Source of the DNA: Corallium rubrum
Taxonomy: Eukaryota; Cnidaria; Anthozoa; Scleralcyonacea; Coralliidae
Reading direction: 5' to 3'
NCBI GenBank assembly: GCA_964035015.1
Contig: OZ036000.1
Coordinates: 3,406,599-3,470,598, forward strand
DNA length: 64,000 bases
The notes beneath the pieces are model-generated. The model was not told where the DNA came from and searched no databases. It worked only from the letters and a program-made list of their open reading frames with translations. Position 1 is the stretch's first letter. Each line of letters starts with the position of its first letter. Position numbers and translations under genes: made by a program. This document shows positions 23,422 to 58,937 of this stretch, one piece after another.

Positions 23422-24951
23422 ATTCCTGATATTAGTTTATTTTCACTCTCTGAACCAGTAAGTTTTGTTGAGCTACGTTGATTGAAGATTGTCCTTCCTT
23501 TGATAGGTTTCTCTTTGATCCTGTCATATTATTCAAAGTTTAACAACATTGCACTTAAATGGACTATACGCGATCATGTGTTGCAAATAAGATCATATGA
23601 TTGTGACATGACTGATGACTCACGAGACAAATTACGCAACCTCCCCTTGATTAGGACAATGCCCGTCTGCTGTGCGCACTGTACTACTTGTCATTGTCTA
23701 AACTCTACAGATTAATAACTCCGCACCGCACAAAAGAAAATGAGCCGTCTGTTGTGCGCGCTAGACATGAAAGAAAAAGCCTGCATTTTTTTCCCCTGGT
23801 AACGCCTCCTCGGCGAAGTTGTTGCCCACCCATCCAAGTTTGCCCAAGTCAGGGGGTGTCACATGGGCCACAGACTGCACAGAGTTGGCTGCAGTATAAA
23901 GCCCTAATGAGAGTAATCAAACAAGAACGTAGTCTCGGTTGCGGCTGCGAGGGAGACTAACGAGAACGCAGGTTATCGCAAGTTGCTTGTCAGTTCGCCC
24001 AGTCACGAATTTCTGTGGCGGTCGTTCGAACACCCAAATTAACAAAATAAAGGTTTCATGAGTGTTTTAAACAAGTTTTAACTTTGTCACGATACATGAT
24101 ATTTTCGGGAAATTATTCAGAGCGGTTGGCTGAGATAGCGGACAACTTGCGATGACTTGCGTTCTCGTTTGGCTTAACGGAGAGTTATTAATTTCCCGTT
24201 ACTGAGAAAACCCACTGCACAAATTAGAGAAAGCCCGAATAAATGTCGCGTCATTAGCCTTCCCTTCTCCTTTTTTAGGTTCCTCACTGGTATATAATTC
24301 TATTTCAATCAGCTATTCATGCAAATATACAACGCGAGGGGCAAATTAAATCACTCCTGAAAAAGTGCACGTGATCAAAAAGTCGTGTGATTTCTTTCAT
24401 GATTTTCTGATTTTTCTCGTGATTTTTTAGTTTTTTCATGATTTTTTTGTGATTTTTCTGAAGGTGTACGTGATTTAAATCAGTGATTTGCCCCTTGGGC
24501 TTGAAAATAGCTGGAGGCAAAAAACAATGAACATCGCGGACAAAGGCTATGTGCACACGGTAACGTTAACTTTCCAAGCGTTTTCGTATTGTTTACTGTT
24601 CTCAAGGGAATCGAGAACAATCTGCTCATTACTTGAAACAATACGAAAACGCTTGGAAACGTTACTGCGCATGTGCACATAGTCAAAGAACCATAAAATG
24701 CGCACTAACGACTGTCGCCGTCTTTTTGAGAGTCGACGAACTGGCACCTTTCAAAAATAAAGTGAAAATGTTACATGGTAGCATGGCACAGCTGGAATTG
24801 CAAATGTACACCCCATGCAATGCTTATATATACTCTTATTTATTTTTCTGTGAGTTTGAGAGTTGAGGAAAATCATCTTGACGCTTCAGTGAATTGTTTG
24901 ATGAGTTATTTCTAAGGTGATTAATCATACTTACTACAATGACGATCATAA
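23422..24951. other. 5' flank of MFSD12-like gene, foldbacks, no gene
   Basis: Should include the MFSD12 promoter and 5' UTR. Foldback arms are seen at about 23958-24172 (CGAGAACGCAGGTTATCGC against its diverged complement), about 24335-24500 (GGGGCAAAT ... ATTTGCCCC, around many TGATTTTT runs), and 24548-24681 (next entry). No coding region supported. Confidence 0.4.
24548..24681. mobile_element. Foldback element
   Basis: Opens CTATGTGCACACGGTAACGT and closes in its near-complement, with central blocks CCAAGCGTTTTCGTATTGTT inverted. About 134 bp, no coding content. Confidence 0.7.
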
Positions 24952-26099
24952 TCCCCGAGCCCGGGCGGAGGGCCGAAGGCCCGGAGCCCGGGTGAGGGTG
25001 CTAATCTCGACATGCGTGGAGTCCACTTTACACGCGAGATAAAAAGCTGAAAGCAATTCTGAAACCTGTTTATATATCTATATATATGTTATCAAATCCA
25101 CAACTTGCGCAGTTCGAATAGCAGGGTACTGGTAACTAACCTGTTAAATTATTCAAATTATTTAAATTTACGTCAGCAAATTATAATTTATAAGTTCGTT
25201 GGATGGTTGGATTACGAAATGGTTTTTCAAAGATCAAGACGAAAGAAATCTTTGCCAGAAAAAAATGGTTTCAACTAAAATGTACATTAATATTACTATG
25301 GAAAAAGACCAAAGAAAGAAGGCTAAGAAGAGATGTGGCAGCGAGAAAAAGACAACAATAAATACGACTTAAAACCACTGGAAAAAGCCTAAAAATTAAT
25401 ACGATAAAGACCGAAAACGATGCCGACCGAAGTGTAACTGAAAGAAGCAGAATGTGCCCTGAAACTGTTCAAAGCCGGTAAAGAATTTTGCTCTGGTGTA
25501 TTCTACATAACTCGAGAGGGAACGATGAAGAAATTTTGAAACAAACGGCTTTTTAGATCATGAAGAGAACTGAACGATGCCTTGTCATATTTATGTGTCA
25601 ACAACGAAAAAAGTAAGAAACCACGAACGAGAAAAACAATCCGAAAAGACTAGACTGAATTGGCAGTGTTTGTGGTCACAAAAGCAGAAGAAAGTTTAAC
25701 GGTAGGAGATTCGTATTTAACAGTTTAGCTGAGTTAAAACGAAAGAAATCTTGAAAATGAAAATTAATATAAATAATATATTGTCTAGAATTGTCTTTCA
25801 ACGCTAGGACGTTGACATTGTGTGATTTGGGTCTTTTCTTGGCCACTATTTATATATATATTTTTGAATGAAAATTTGTCATTTGGTTCATCTCGTGTTG
25901 TTTTTTTAATATTGACATTGCATGTTCTTTCGGTGTGTCAATACACGACTACAGATGAACCTTGCTAACTAATTTTCTGGGTGTTTTCTGGTCTGTGATT
26001 AATACAACAAAAAACAGAAATTAGGGGAGGGGAGGGGGGGTGTGTGTTTAAAAATGCATATAAAGCGGGCGAGGGGTTGTTGCGTTCATGTATTTCTAG
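24952..26099. mobile_element. 1.1-kb repeat family, copy A
   Basis: Begins TCCCCGAGCCCGGGC, with a GC-rich hairpin (GGGCC-GAA-GGCCC inside GAGCCCGGG), and ends GTTCATGTATTTCTAG. The same start and end define copies B (26216-27375) and C (47359-48467). Internal sequence is highly similar among the three. No intact frame is shared. Confidence 0.85.
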
Positions 26100-26215
26100 T
26101 TAGTAATATTGTTCAAGTGTAAAACATTTCCTCTTTTGACATGCAGAATCGTTTCAATATAATTTCTTTCTGCTACGCAGGACTTCACAACATCATCTGG
26201 CTACGCATCGCATTT

Positions 26216-27375
26216 TCCCCGAGCCCGGGCGTAGGGCCGAAGGCCCGGAGCCCGGGTGAGGGTGCTAATCTCGACGTGCGTGGAGTCCACTTTACACGCG
26301 AGATGAAAAGCCGAAAGCAATTCTGAAACCTGTTTATATATCTATATATATGTTATCAAATCCACAACTTGCGCAGTTCGAATAGCAGGGTACTGGTAAC
26401 TAACCTGTTAAATTATTCAAATTATTTAAATTTACGTCAGCAAATATATAATTTATAAGTTCGGTTGGGTTATGATTATGAAATAGTTTTTCAACGATCA
26501 TGACGAAAGAAATCTTTGCCAGAAAAAATGGTTTCAGCTAAAAATGTACATTAATATTACTATGGAAAAAGACCAAAGAAAGAAGACTAACAAGAGATGT
26601 GGCAGCGAGAAAAAGACAAATAAATACGATACCACTGGAAAAAGCCTAAAAATTAATACGATAAAGACCGAAAACGATGCCGACCGAAATGTAAAACTGA
26701 AAGAAGAAGGATGTGTCCTGAAACTGTTCAAAGCCGGTAAGGAATTTTGCTCTGGTGTATTCTACATAACTCGAGAGGGAACAATGAAGAAATTTTGAAA
26801 CAAACGGCTTTTTAGATCATGAAGAGAACTAAATGATGCCTTGTCATATTTAATTTAAGTTTATGTGTCAACAACGAAAAAAAGTAAGAAACCGCGAACG
26901 AGAAAAACAATCCGAAAAGACTAGACTGAATTGGCAGTGTTTGTGGTGACAAAAGCAGAAGAAAGTTTAACGGTAGGAGATTCGTATTACTATTTACCAG
27001 TTTAGCTGAGTTAAATCGGAAGAAATCTTGAAAATGAAAATTAATATAAATAATATTTTGTCTAGAATTGTCTTTGAACGCTAGGACGTTGACATTGTGT
27101 CTTTTCTTGGCCATTGTTTATATATTATATATTTTTGAATGAAAATTTGTCATTTGCTTCATCTCGGGTTTTTTTAATATTGACTTGCATGTTCTTTGGG
27201 TGTGTCAATACATGACTACAGATGAACCTTGCTAACTAATTTTCAGGGATGTTTTCTGATCTGTGTGTCATTTTAATAATACAACAAAAAACAGAAATTA
27301 GGGGGGGGGGGGGGTAGGGGGGTTAAAAAATGCATATAACGCGGGCGAGGGGTTGTTGCGTTCATGTATTTCTAG
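26216..27375. mobile_element. 1.1-kb repeat family, copy B
   Basis: Same termini as copy A and in the same orientation, 116 bp downstream of it. An 84-codon frame at 26544-26798 is broken in the other two copies, so it is probably not a gene. Confidence 0.85.
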
Positions 27376-27413
27376 TACTCTGATGAAGAGCTCCACTCGG
27401 CACGTGTCGTAGA

Positions 27414-27766
27414 CAGGGACGTAGCCAGGATTCTGAAAGGGGGTGAGCCAAAATCAAAATCAATTTTTAGGGGGGTCCGGGGGCATGCTCCCCCGGGAAA
27501 TTTTGAAATCGAGAGTCGCTGAAATGCCATTTCCTGGCTTTTGGAGGAAGATTTTACAGACTCTAAAGGTTAAAAAACGTCATATAAAATACTCAAAACA
27601 CGCAAACGTCACATAGATACTCAAAATGCATACACTCAGTAGATTGAATACACTGTTTACAGTTTATTTCCTGACACACTTCATATTGGATCAATTTTGT
27701 AGTTACATGTCTGTCGGTTTATATCAAAAGGGGGGGAGCCCCGGCTCCCCCCTGACTACGTCCCTG
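27414..27766. mobile_element. hAT-type non-autonomous element with perfect TSD
   Basis: Ends CAGGGACGTAG and exact complement, flanked by the 8-bp duplication GTCGTAGA (27406-27413 and 27767-27774). 353 bp, with G-runs and C-runs just inside each end and no transposase. Confidence 0.88.
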
Positions 27767-27774
27767 GTCGTAGA

Positions 27775-28072
27775 AACCCTGCGTTTGGTCTTCTACTCGT
27801 TGCTGGTTCAATATTCAACACTCTGGGAGTGGGGACTGTATTTTCTATACTTATTTCATCTTAATTTCAAGAATCGTTAATACTCTATATTACACTCTAT
27901 TCAATCTTTTCAATCAATCTCCTAAACACTTATCATGCACTCCTATTTATACCTAACCAATGGGAAGTTATTCAGCTAAATGTTATTCTAAACTTACACT
28001 TCAAATAAACGACAATTTTTTTAAAAGTAAATGTTAGTTCGGCAACACTTATGCCATCTTCAGTACTAAAGT
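27775..28072. other. Intergenic, nothing recognised
   Basis: Plain AT-rich DNA between two short transposons. Confidence 0.3.
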
Positions 28073-28252
28073 CTGGTTTTCATATGTCGCCGATCGTCGG
28101 CGATTTGTGATTTAGATGCATGTTAAAACGGGAAATGCAGCAGCATGTTGAGTAATAAAGAACAATGCAGAAAAACAGTGCTTTTATTCTTTTACTTAAC
28201 ATGCATCTAAATCACAAATCGCCGACGATCGGCGACATATGAAAACCAGGCT
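28073..28252. mobile_element. Foldback element
   Basis: Arms of about 55 bp at 28073-28127 and 28197-28252 are near-perfect inverted copies (CATATGTCGCCGATCGTCGG and complement) around a loop of about 70 bp. Confidence 0.8.
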
Positions 28253-28394
28253 TAAAGCCTGGTAATTGTTCAGCCAGTTTGATCCCTTCGCTCTGTTCCA
28301 AAATGCTGCCTACGCAGTCATCGGGCTATGCAGTCATTTAGTGGTAAACACATTCTGCTTCATTAATTCTTTGAACGTTTTCATGGCGATAAAG

Positions 28395-28478
28395 TAATAT
28401 AAATAAGTTTTGTGCAAACACCAAACTTAGCAAATAAATATTTTAGGTGGTGTTTCCACAAAACTTATTTATATTACA
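28395..28478. mobile_element. Short foldback, TTTTGTG-aAACACC type
   Basis: Inverted arms AATATAAATAAGTTTTGTG and complement. The same terminal motif is seen at about 8200 and 30331. Confidence 0.55.
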
Positions 28479-28510
28479 TTCTGCTTCTTCTCAGAAGTTA
28501 AGGTTTATCT

Positions 28511-28960
28511 CTGATCAATCTCTTTTGGTGAAATTTTCCAAGTCCGGCATGCTAAAATACTTGGTGTCAATTTAGACAGCCATTTAACTTGGGCCAGGCA
28601 CATTGACAGCTTATGTTCTCTTGCCAATAGTAGACTAGCATTGCTGCGTCGGAATAAACCTTTTTTAACTCAAGAATGTGCTCTTCGTTTTTATAACTCT
28701 TGCATCCATGCTAATATTATTTACTGCTCTGTTACCTGGGGTAATTGTTCTAAATCACTTCTGCCCCCTGAATTCTTCGTCTTCAAAAGCGTGCAGTCGT
28801 ATTATTTTAGAAGCCGACTATTCCACTTCTTCTGTTCTTCTTTTCTCCAAGCTTAAATGGATTCCAGTTTTTTATCTAATTAAGTTAAGGAAGCGTCTTC
28901 TACTATTCAATATATTACTTAACATTATTTTTTCCCTGTATGTATATATAGTGTATTCTA
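28511..28960 (+). pseudogene. LINE reverse-transcriptase C-terminal fragment
   Basis: Translation gives the thumb/C-terminal stretch of a non-LTR retrotransposon polymerase: AKILGVNLDSHLTW, then SLCSLANSRLALLRRNKPFL and CIHANIIYCSVTWGNCSKSLL. It then loses frame at about 28770, with partial continuation in other frames. The catalytic domain is absent. Dead, 5'-truncated copy. Confidence 0.75.
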
Positions 28961-28979
28961 AATATAGTAAGGTATGCCC

Positions 28980-29077
28980 GTTAGATATACTGCCGAAACA
29001 GAGAACGTAGGAGTCTAACGTTTCGAGCGAAGGCCGACGTTAGACTCCTACGTTCTCTGTTTCGGCAGTATATCTAA
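28980..29077. mobile_element. Foldback element
   Basis: Two exact 42-bp inverted arms (GTTAGATATACTGCCGAAAC and onward) around a 14-bp GC-rich loop. The right arm is part of the dispersed repeat that is interrupted at 22256. Confidence 0.8.
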
Positions 29078-29318
29078 CCTTACTATATTTCGATTGTTGT
29101 TTCTACACTGCCTACGCAGCACGCTACTTTTATTACACTTTTTGGTTAATACGTCTTTTCCCACGTGAAATAAAGTTTTATTCTATTCTATTCTACGCAG
29201 TCACTCTGGCTACGCACGCAGTCCATATGAGTCACGGGTATATTGTCTATTGTATTCCGTTTTATTGTTTGTATTGTATTTTATTGTGTTGCCTCGTTCT
29301 TTGAAAACCACTGCAGGT

Positions 29319-29545
29319 ATACATGGATCGCGAATGTCGACTGCGCATCAGAATGACGCGTTCTGAGTCGGGATAAAACTTATTTCAATTTATAACATTA
29401 GGCTGAGGAATTCAGTACAATGAGTTCAGAAATGAAAATGCAAATGAAAACTGCAGCTTTAGCCTGTTATAAAGTTAATTAAGTTTTATCCCGACTCAGA
29501 ACGCGTCATTCTGATGCGCAGTCGACATTCGCGATCCATGTATTG
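29319..29545. mobile_element. Foldback element
   Basis: Arms of about 60 bp (ACATGGATCGCGAATGTCGA, then AACGCGTCA/TTTTATCCCG blocks) are inverted at the two ends. No coding content. Confidence 0.75.
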
Positions 29546-29554
29546 TCTACCCCT

Positions 29555-29700
29555 AAACGCAGTCAGCTGGCTACGCCAGTCATCAGGCTATGCAGTCATC
29601 TGGCTGCGCCAGCTATCAGATGGTTATGCAGTTACCTGGCTATATATGCAGTCATCAGGCTACGCATACAGTCAACTGGCTATGCAGCCCCCTGGACTGG
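29555..29700. repeat. Degenerate 15-16-bp tandem repeat
   Basis: About nine diverged copies of a unit close to GGCTACGCAGTCATCT. Single units also appear at about 26200, 28312 and 29203. Confidence 0.6.
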
Positions 29701-29936
29701 GCTGGTTTTCGTATTAGTAAACATAATTTATAAAGAAACGAAATTAAAAGTCAAACTAATCATGGATTTTTTTTAATTTTTCTCGTAATATTTTAGCAAC
29801 TTCTACGATCTTCAAAATAAGACTAAAAAACAAAATTAATTACATTGTACATTAACAACTGACCACATCAATTGTAGTTACCAAGAAAACATTAATTGTA
29901 GTACATGGCTGGTATTAATACACAAATGTCTAGTAT

Positions 29937-38466
<8,530 letters not shown>

Positions 38467-38938
38467 GCTTGTATTTTATATATGGAAAATTGGAAATGCT
38501 TAGAATTGAGATAATTTACCAAAACACATCCACCGTAAAGAGTTTGGACTAATCGGAATTCATCGTAATACTTCGCCCTTTACAATACCTTTAGATTTTT
38601 TGATTTTTTAACATAGTAGAAACTTATAATTGGCCATTATTTTTGTATTCTGACATAACTTTTTAGGTATATTATTTATGGCTTTAAATTCGTAGAAAAA
38701 TCACGTTTCGCCAATGAATTTTTGCGTTATGACACCATATTGTCATTACAGTGGATGTTATTTTAGAGTTTCAGGCGATGACTGCTGATTCACCAAGGAA
38801 CAAAAGTCAACTCATTCTCTTTCAAATTTTTGTATTTTTAATTTATTTTTCATTTCTTTAGTGAACCATAGTTATTTAGGATGTTTCTAGTATAACAAAA
38901 GACTATTTTAAAAGGAAATTTGTATTTATTAAACAATA
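38467..38938. promoter_or_regulatory. Shared PSMA4/EFL1 head-to-head promoter region
   Basis: The PSMA4 start codon (38466, -) and the EFL1 start codon (38939, +) are 472 bp apart, so both 5' UTRs and promoters share this stretch. It is free of the transposons that fill the neighbouring introns. No TATA box can be assigned with confidence. Confidence 0.55.
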
Positions 38939-55282
<16,344 letters not shown>

Positions 55283-55439
55283 AGCATACATGTATTACAA
55301 AATTGAAGTATTAATTTTATTGTTAAAGTTATATTATAGATACATTGCTAGAAAAAAAAATTTCCAACCAAGCCTTTTAGTATTGGTACTGAACTCAGTT
55401 GCCTTTTATAATAGAAAATACAATTCTACAATTTTTACA

Positions 55440-56045
55440 TGCTACAAAACAGAGAGGTATGTGTGAGAGGGGAGGTATGTGTGAGGAACGGAATGGAAGT
55501 GAACTGGGGAAAGACGAAGATCATGGTGATGCAAGGAAAAGATGGAGACGATGAAGACTGAGTCTCGGTCACCGAGAAATAATAAACATCGGAGACGAGA
55601 GCGTGGAAGTAGTGCAGGGTTTCCAATACCTGGGTCGGATTTTCAGTAGAGATGGTGAAGATACGAAAGAACTGAGACGGAGGATGTCGAAGCTAATGGG
55701 AAGCGGGAAAGTATCGAAGACACAAAGGATAGAATTTTGAATTGTATATGCTTATCGAAGTTAAATAGTTATTAGTTAATGTGATCCAAAGAAAGGCGAC
55801 GTTTGTGGGACACATATCAAGGATGAACGATGATCGGCTGCTAAAGAGAGTGGGAGATAAGAGATGGACACCGAGAAGTGAAAAGGGGGCGAACGGAGGT
55901 CGACGCGGAGGTGACGAAGATGTTTGGACACTATACGGCTGTGAAAGAGACAGAGAGATGGAGGGAAGACATCAGGAAGAGCGAGATGCCGGAACCTATG
56001 AGAATGCAATGACGTTGCGGAGTCAACGGGGGAAACCCCAGAACT
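55440..56045 (+). pseudogene. Degenerate LINE polymerase fragment
   Basis: Pieces of a reverse-transcriptase C-terminal region in broken frames: NGMEVNWGKTKIMVM, a stop, then NIGDESVEVVQGFQYLGRIF with SRDGEDTKELRRRM. After a gap comes RKATFVGHISRMNDDRLLKRV. These match the RTE/CR1-like thumb and tail layout. Confidence 0.7.
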
Positions 56046-56606
56046 AAATTTATTTATTTATTACAATACAACATGGTTCTAAAGTATTTATTCTCTAAGG
56101 TATATTATATATACTAGTCTACAAAACTAATTTTCTGACCAAGCTTTTTGAATGGTAGAAATATATAATTCTACAGTTTTTTACAACCTACATCATGGTT
56201 TCTCGGCTATGCTGTTGGACTCTACTCTTACTTATATAAAGTTGCTACAGTATTACATTTGTATAATTATTACTGTATTGATTTTAATTTCTTTACAAAA
56301 CAATTCTCATTTGGAGCATTGACTTGTACTACAGTATCCTACATTATTGTTATATATCAAGTGTCAAAGTCCATTTTTCTAGCTCTCTGATTGGGCAAGC
56401 GGTCCAAAAATCGTAATGTTTCCTGTGTAACCCATGGCAGTGGGTATCATTACATTTATTTTTCCCTAGGGAAAAATATCAAAACCGGAAGTAGATGGTC
56501 AGGTTCAGTTTGTCTTTGTTTTCTCCAGTTTTCTTTCATTAAAAACAATGTCTGAAGATTTTACTCAACATTTTTGTTGTCATTTGACACTTAATATATA
56601 ACAAGA

Positions 56607-56757
56607 CACTTATTTACTGGTACCTCAGGAAAACAGTGTGTTTTGTGGCCCCTCGACTGCTCGTTGTTGCCCTCGGCTTTGCCTCGGGAAACAACAGCAG
56701 TCTCAGGCCACAAAAGTCAAAACACACTGTTTCCTTCGGCACCAGTAAATAAGTGTT
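56607..56757. mobile_element. Short foldback element
   Basis: ACACTTATTTACTGGTACC-type tip and complement at the right, with AAACAGTGTGTTTTG inverted. The loop CCTCGGCTTTGCCTCGG is itself palindromic. Confidence 0.8.
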
Positions 56758-57039
56758 TATTAATATAGTATGTATGTCAATTATTAACCAATTTCTATCC
56801 ACTGTAGATACCAATATTAATCCACTAATACTTAGGCCCACCAAGGGCAAATCACTCCCAAAAACCTCATACACAAAAAATACACAAAAATCTTAAAGCT
56901 GCAAAAATCTCAAAAAAATCCCAACTACTAAGTTTACGAATCACTGCATCAAATAATGGGTCCAGTTTTCCATGAGTTATGTTTGAGAATATATAGTTCT
57001 AGTTTTCTGTCAGATATGAAGTTCTAATTTTCTAAACAG

Positions 57040-58164
57040 TTAATTAAAGACATCAACTGGGCTGTTCTTTATCGACTTCACAATGGTCAGAGCAAGATTA
57101 TCACATGTATCCGCCAAGGGGATCAACATGTACTTCCCTTTACATTCAGGATCCTCGTCCAATATCTCTGTGAGTTTATTGAAAAATATCTTCACTTGGT
57201 TAAGACGTTCCTCTTCTGAAAGGACTGCGGTTTTGAGCTTTGACATATCATAGAGTGACATGAGTGGTGTGGCATACTCCAACAGGCAATAATATATCCC
57301 CTCGTATTTCTTTTCATCAACATGGTCATCCTCGGTTATGGTGATTTTATACACGGTGTGGTGATATTGTCGTTTCTGGATACCAGCCCTATTGACAGCC
57401 AGTACTGGCAAGTTCCTATGTGGTTCAATACGAGGATCACATTTATCCAATGTCTCATAGCAATAACAATTCTTTGGTAACAAGATCAACAACTTGAGTG
57501 GACAGAGGTTTTCTCTCAATTCTTGTGTAGACCTTTGGACATGTTTTTCGAGATGTGGAAGGACCAGTTTCAGGTAGCCAAAGTAATAGCTCCAAGCCAA
57601 GCCATCAGCCAGATTTTTGTTGTGTCTTTCATTCATTTCATCCCGCTCGACATCAGCTGGAACTTTAATGCCCGCTAGATAACCAATGATTGGAACTATG
57701 GTAATATTTTGAAAGAGCAGGAGAAAATATCTTTCCTCTTCCCCAGAAATAACATCTCTTATCTCCTGGTAGAAATGATAGGCCAAAAAGACAAACAACC
57801 CAAAGAAGAACGCCATAACAGTGTCGCCTATGTAGGGATTTTGAAACGAGAAGACTTTGTAAACAACTTTCCTCCAGTTGCCTTCATATCTCTCTCGCTT
57901 GTGGTAAACCTCTTCAGCCAACAGACAACTTCTTCGAAGTAATTCACCAAGAAACATGGCAAGCACAGACATACACAATAGGTACATGGCCACATCGAAG
58001 CTTTCGTTCTTCTCCAAATACGCCAGATAACCAAAGAGGGTTGATGAAGAAACGAGAAGGATTACTGTACCACAATAGCTGGCTCTGTTCTTCCGACGAA
58101 CTAGTAATGGACCGAAGCCGTTATTCATTTCTTTGGAAAAGATGAATGCTTCACTGTACAACAA
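57040..58164 (-). CDS. STING1: STING-like cyclic-dinucleotide receptor, intronless
   Basis: STING is an ER-membrane receptor for cyclic dinucleotides made by cGAS-like enzymes and triggers innate immune output and autophagy. The 374-aa frame has four membrane segments at about 31-50, 58-76, 112-132 and 146-166. The ligand-binding domain follows, with GLAWSYYFGYLKLVLP (188-203), RAGIQKRQY (259-267) and LEYATPL (295-301). Residues matching the human ligand contacts are kept: Ser162/Tyr163/Tyr167 (here 192, 193, 197), Arg238/Tyr240 (265, 267), Glu260/Thr263 (296, 299). The protein stops about 14 residues after the last helix, so the vertebrate TBK1/IRF3-recruiting tail is absent. Met13 is an alternative start. 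The gene is a single exon, unlike most neighbours, and is tail to tail with EFL1. Confidence 0.93.
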   Translation of the reverse strand: MLYSEAFIFSKEMNNGFGPLLVRRKNRASYCGTVILLVSSSTLFGYLAYLEKNESFDVAMYLLCMSVLAMFLGELLRRSCLLAEEVYHKRERYEGNWRKVVYKVFSFQNPYIGDTVMAFFFGLFVFLAYHFYQEIRDVISGEEERYFLLLFQNITIVPIIGYLAGIKVPADVERDEMNERHNKNLADGLAWSYYFGYLKLVLPHLEKHVQRSTQELRENLCPLKLLILLPKNCYCYETLDKCDPRIEPHRNLPVLAVNRAGIQKRQYHHTVYKITITEDDHVDEKKYEGIYYCLLEYATPLMSLYDMSKLKTAVLSEEERLNQVKIFFNKLTEILDEDPECKGKYMLIPLADTCDNLALTIVKSIKNSPVDVFN

Positions 58165-58298
58165 AGTCGTTCGGTTACGCTATACTAATAGTTATTTTGA
58201 ATTGCTTTTAAATCCGAAGAACGAGTTAAAACAGTAGTCTTTTCACTTAGTATCCATGACAGTTTAGAGTACTTCCGTCAGCGTCTGAGCGTTTTCAG
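58165..58298. promoter_or_regulatory. Proximal 5' flank of STING-like gene
   Basis: The only non-repeat sequence upstream of the STING-like start codon before a TIR element. No TATA box or interferon/NF-kB-type site can be called with confidence. Confidence 0.35.
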
Positions 58299-58771
58299 TA
58301 CCGCCATTTGCAGTTGAGCTTGCAGCTTGCGTTAATTAAGACGTTGTTTCATCGTTTGAAACTCTGCGTTCATTGGACCGCAACGTAGTGTTTCCAAGGG
58401 CACAACGTGACGGAGCTTTGACAGGGTTTCAATTAGTGATTAATTTGTTATTCGCGATCGTGGCGAGTAGATATTATAAAAAAATGTCTAGTAAACGATT
58501 TAGCAAGGCCAGACGGACAAATAATGTTGGGAAAGCTCTATCATGACCTAAGGAGAAGCATTATTGATAAGATATCGGAAAACGGTAGAGAAAGAGCAAC
58601 GGCGACCGTTATAACAAATTAATCACTAATTGAAACCCTGTCAAAGCTCCGTAGCAACGTCACGTTGTGCCCTTGGAAACACTACGTTGCGGTCCAATGA
58701 ACGCAGAGTTTCAAACGATGAAACAACGTCTTAATTAACGCAAGCTGCAAGCTCAACTGCAAATGGCGGTA
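58299..58771. mobile_element. TIR element with ~155-bp arms upstream of STING
   Basis: Left arm 58299-58450 and right arm 58614-58771 are almost identical in inverted orientation (TACCGCCATTTGCAGTTGAG tip). The left arm lacks 6 bp (GTTGCTA region) present in the right. About 160 bp of unique centre with no full transposase. Confidence 0.9.
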
Positions 58772-58777
58772 ATTCTG

Positions 58778-58937
58778 TTCCAAGAATTTGGGGATGTCCC
58801 TTCGGGGAGTAGGGCTCGGGCTGTGCGGGTTGTCAGTTGACATTTCATAATTTGGAAAATGTTCCCGTATATTTTATTTATTTATTGCTTTCTTTTGTGG
58901 CCCGAACATCCCCTAAATCTAAAGTATTCTTGGAATT
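58778..58937. mobile_element. Short TIR element
   Basis: TTCCAAGAATTTGGGGATG and CATCCCCTAAAT...TTCTTGGAA at the two ends, imperfect. Confidence 0.55.

Larger units (their letters stand above)
55283..57039. other. EFL1/STING tail-to-tail intergenic region
   Basis: Holds the 3' UTRs of EFL1 (+) and the STING-like gene (-), a dead LINE fragment and a foldback element. No other gene is supported. Confidence 0.45.

Noticed and set aside
26544-26798. 84-codon basic frame in repeat copy B
   Set aside because: The same region is frameshifted in copies A and C, and there is no recognisable domain.
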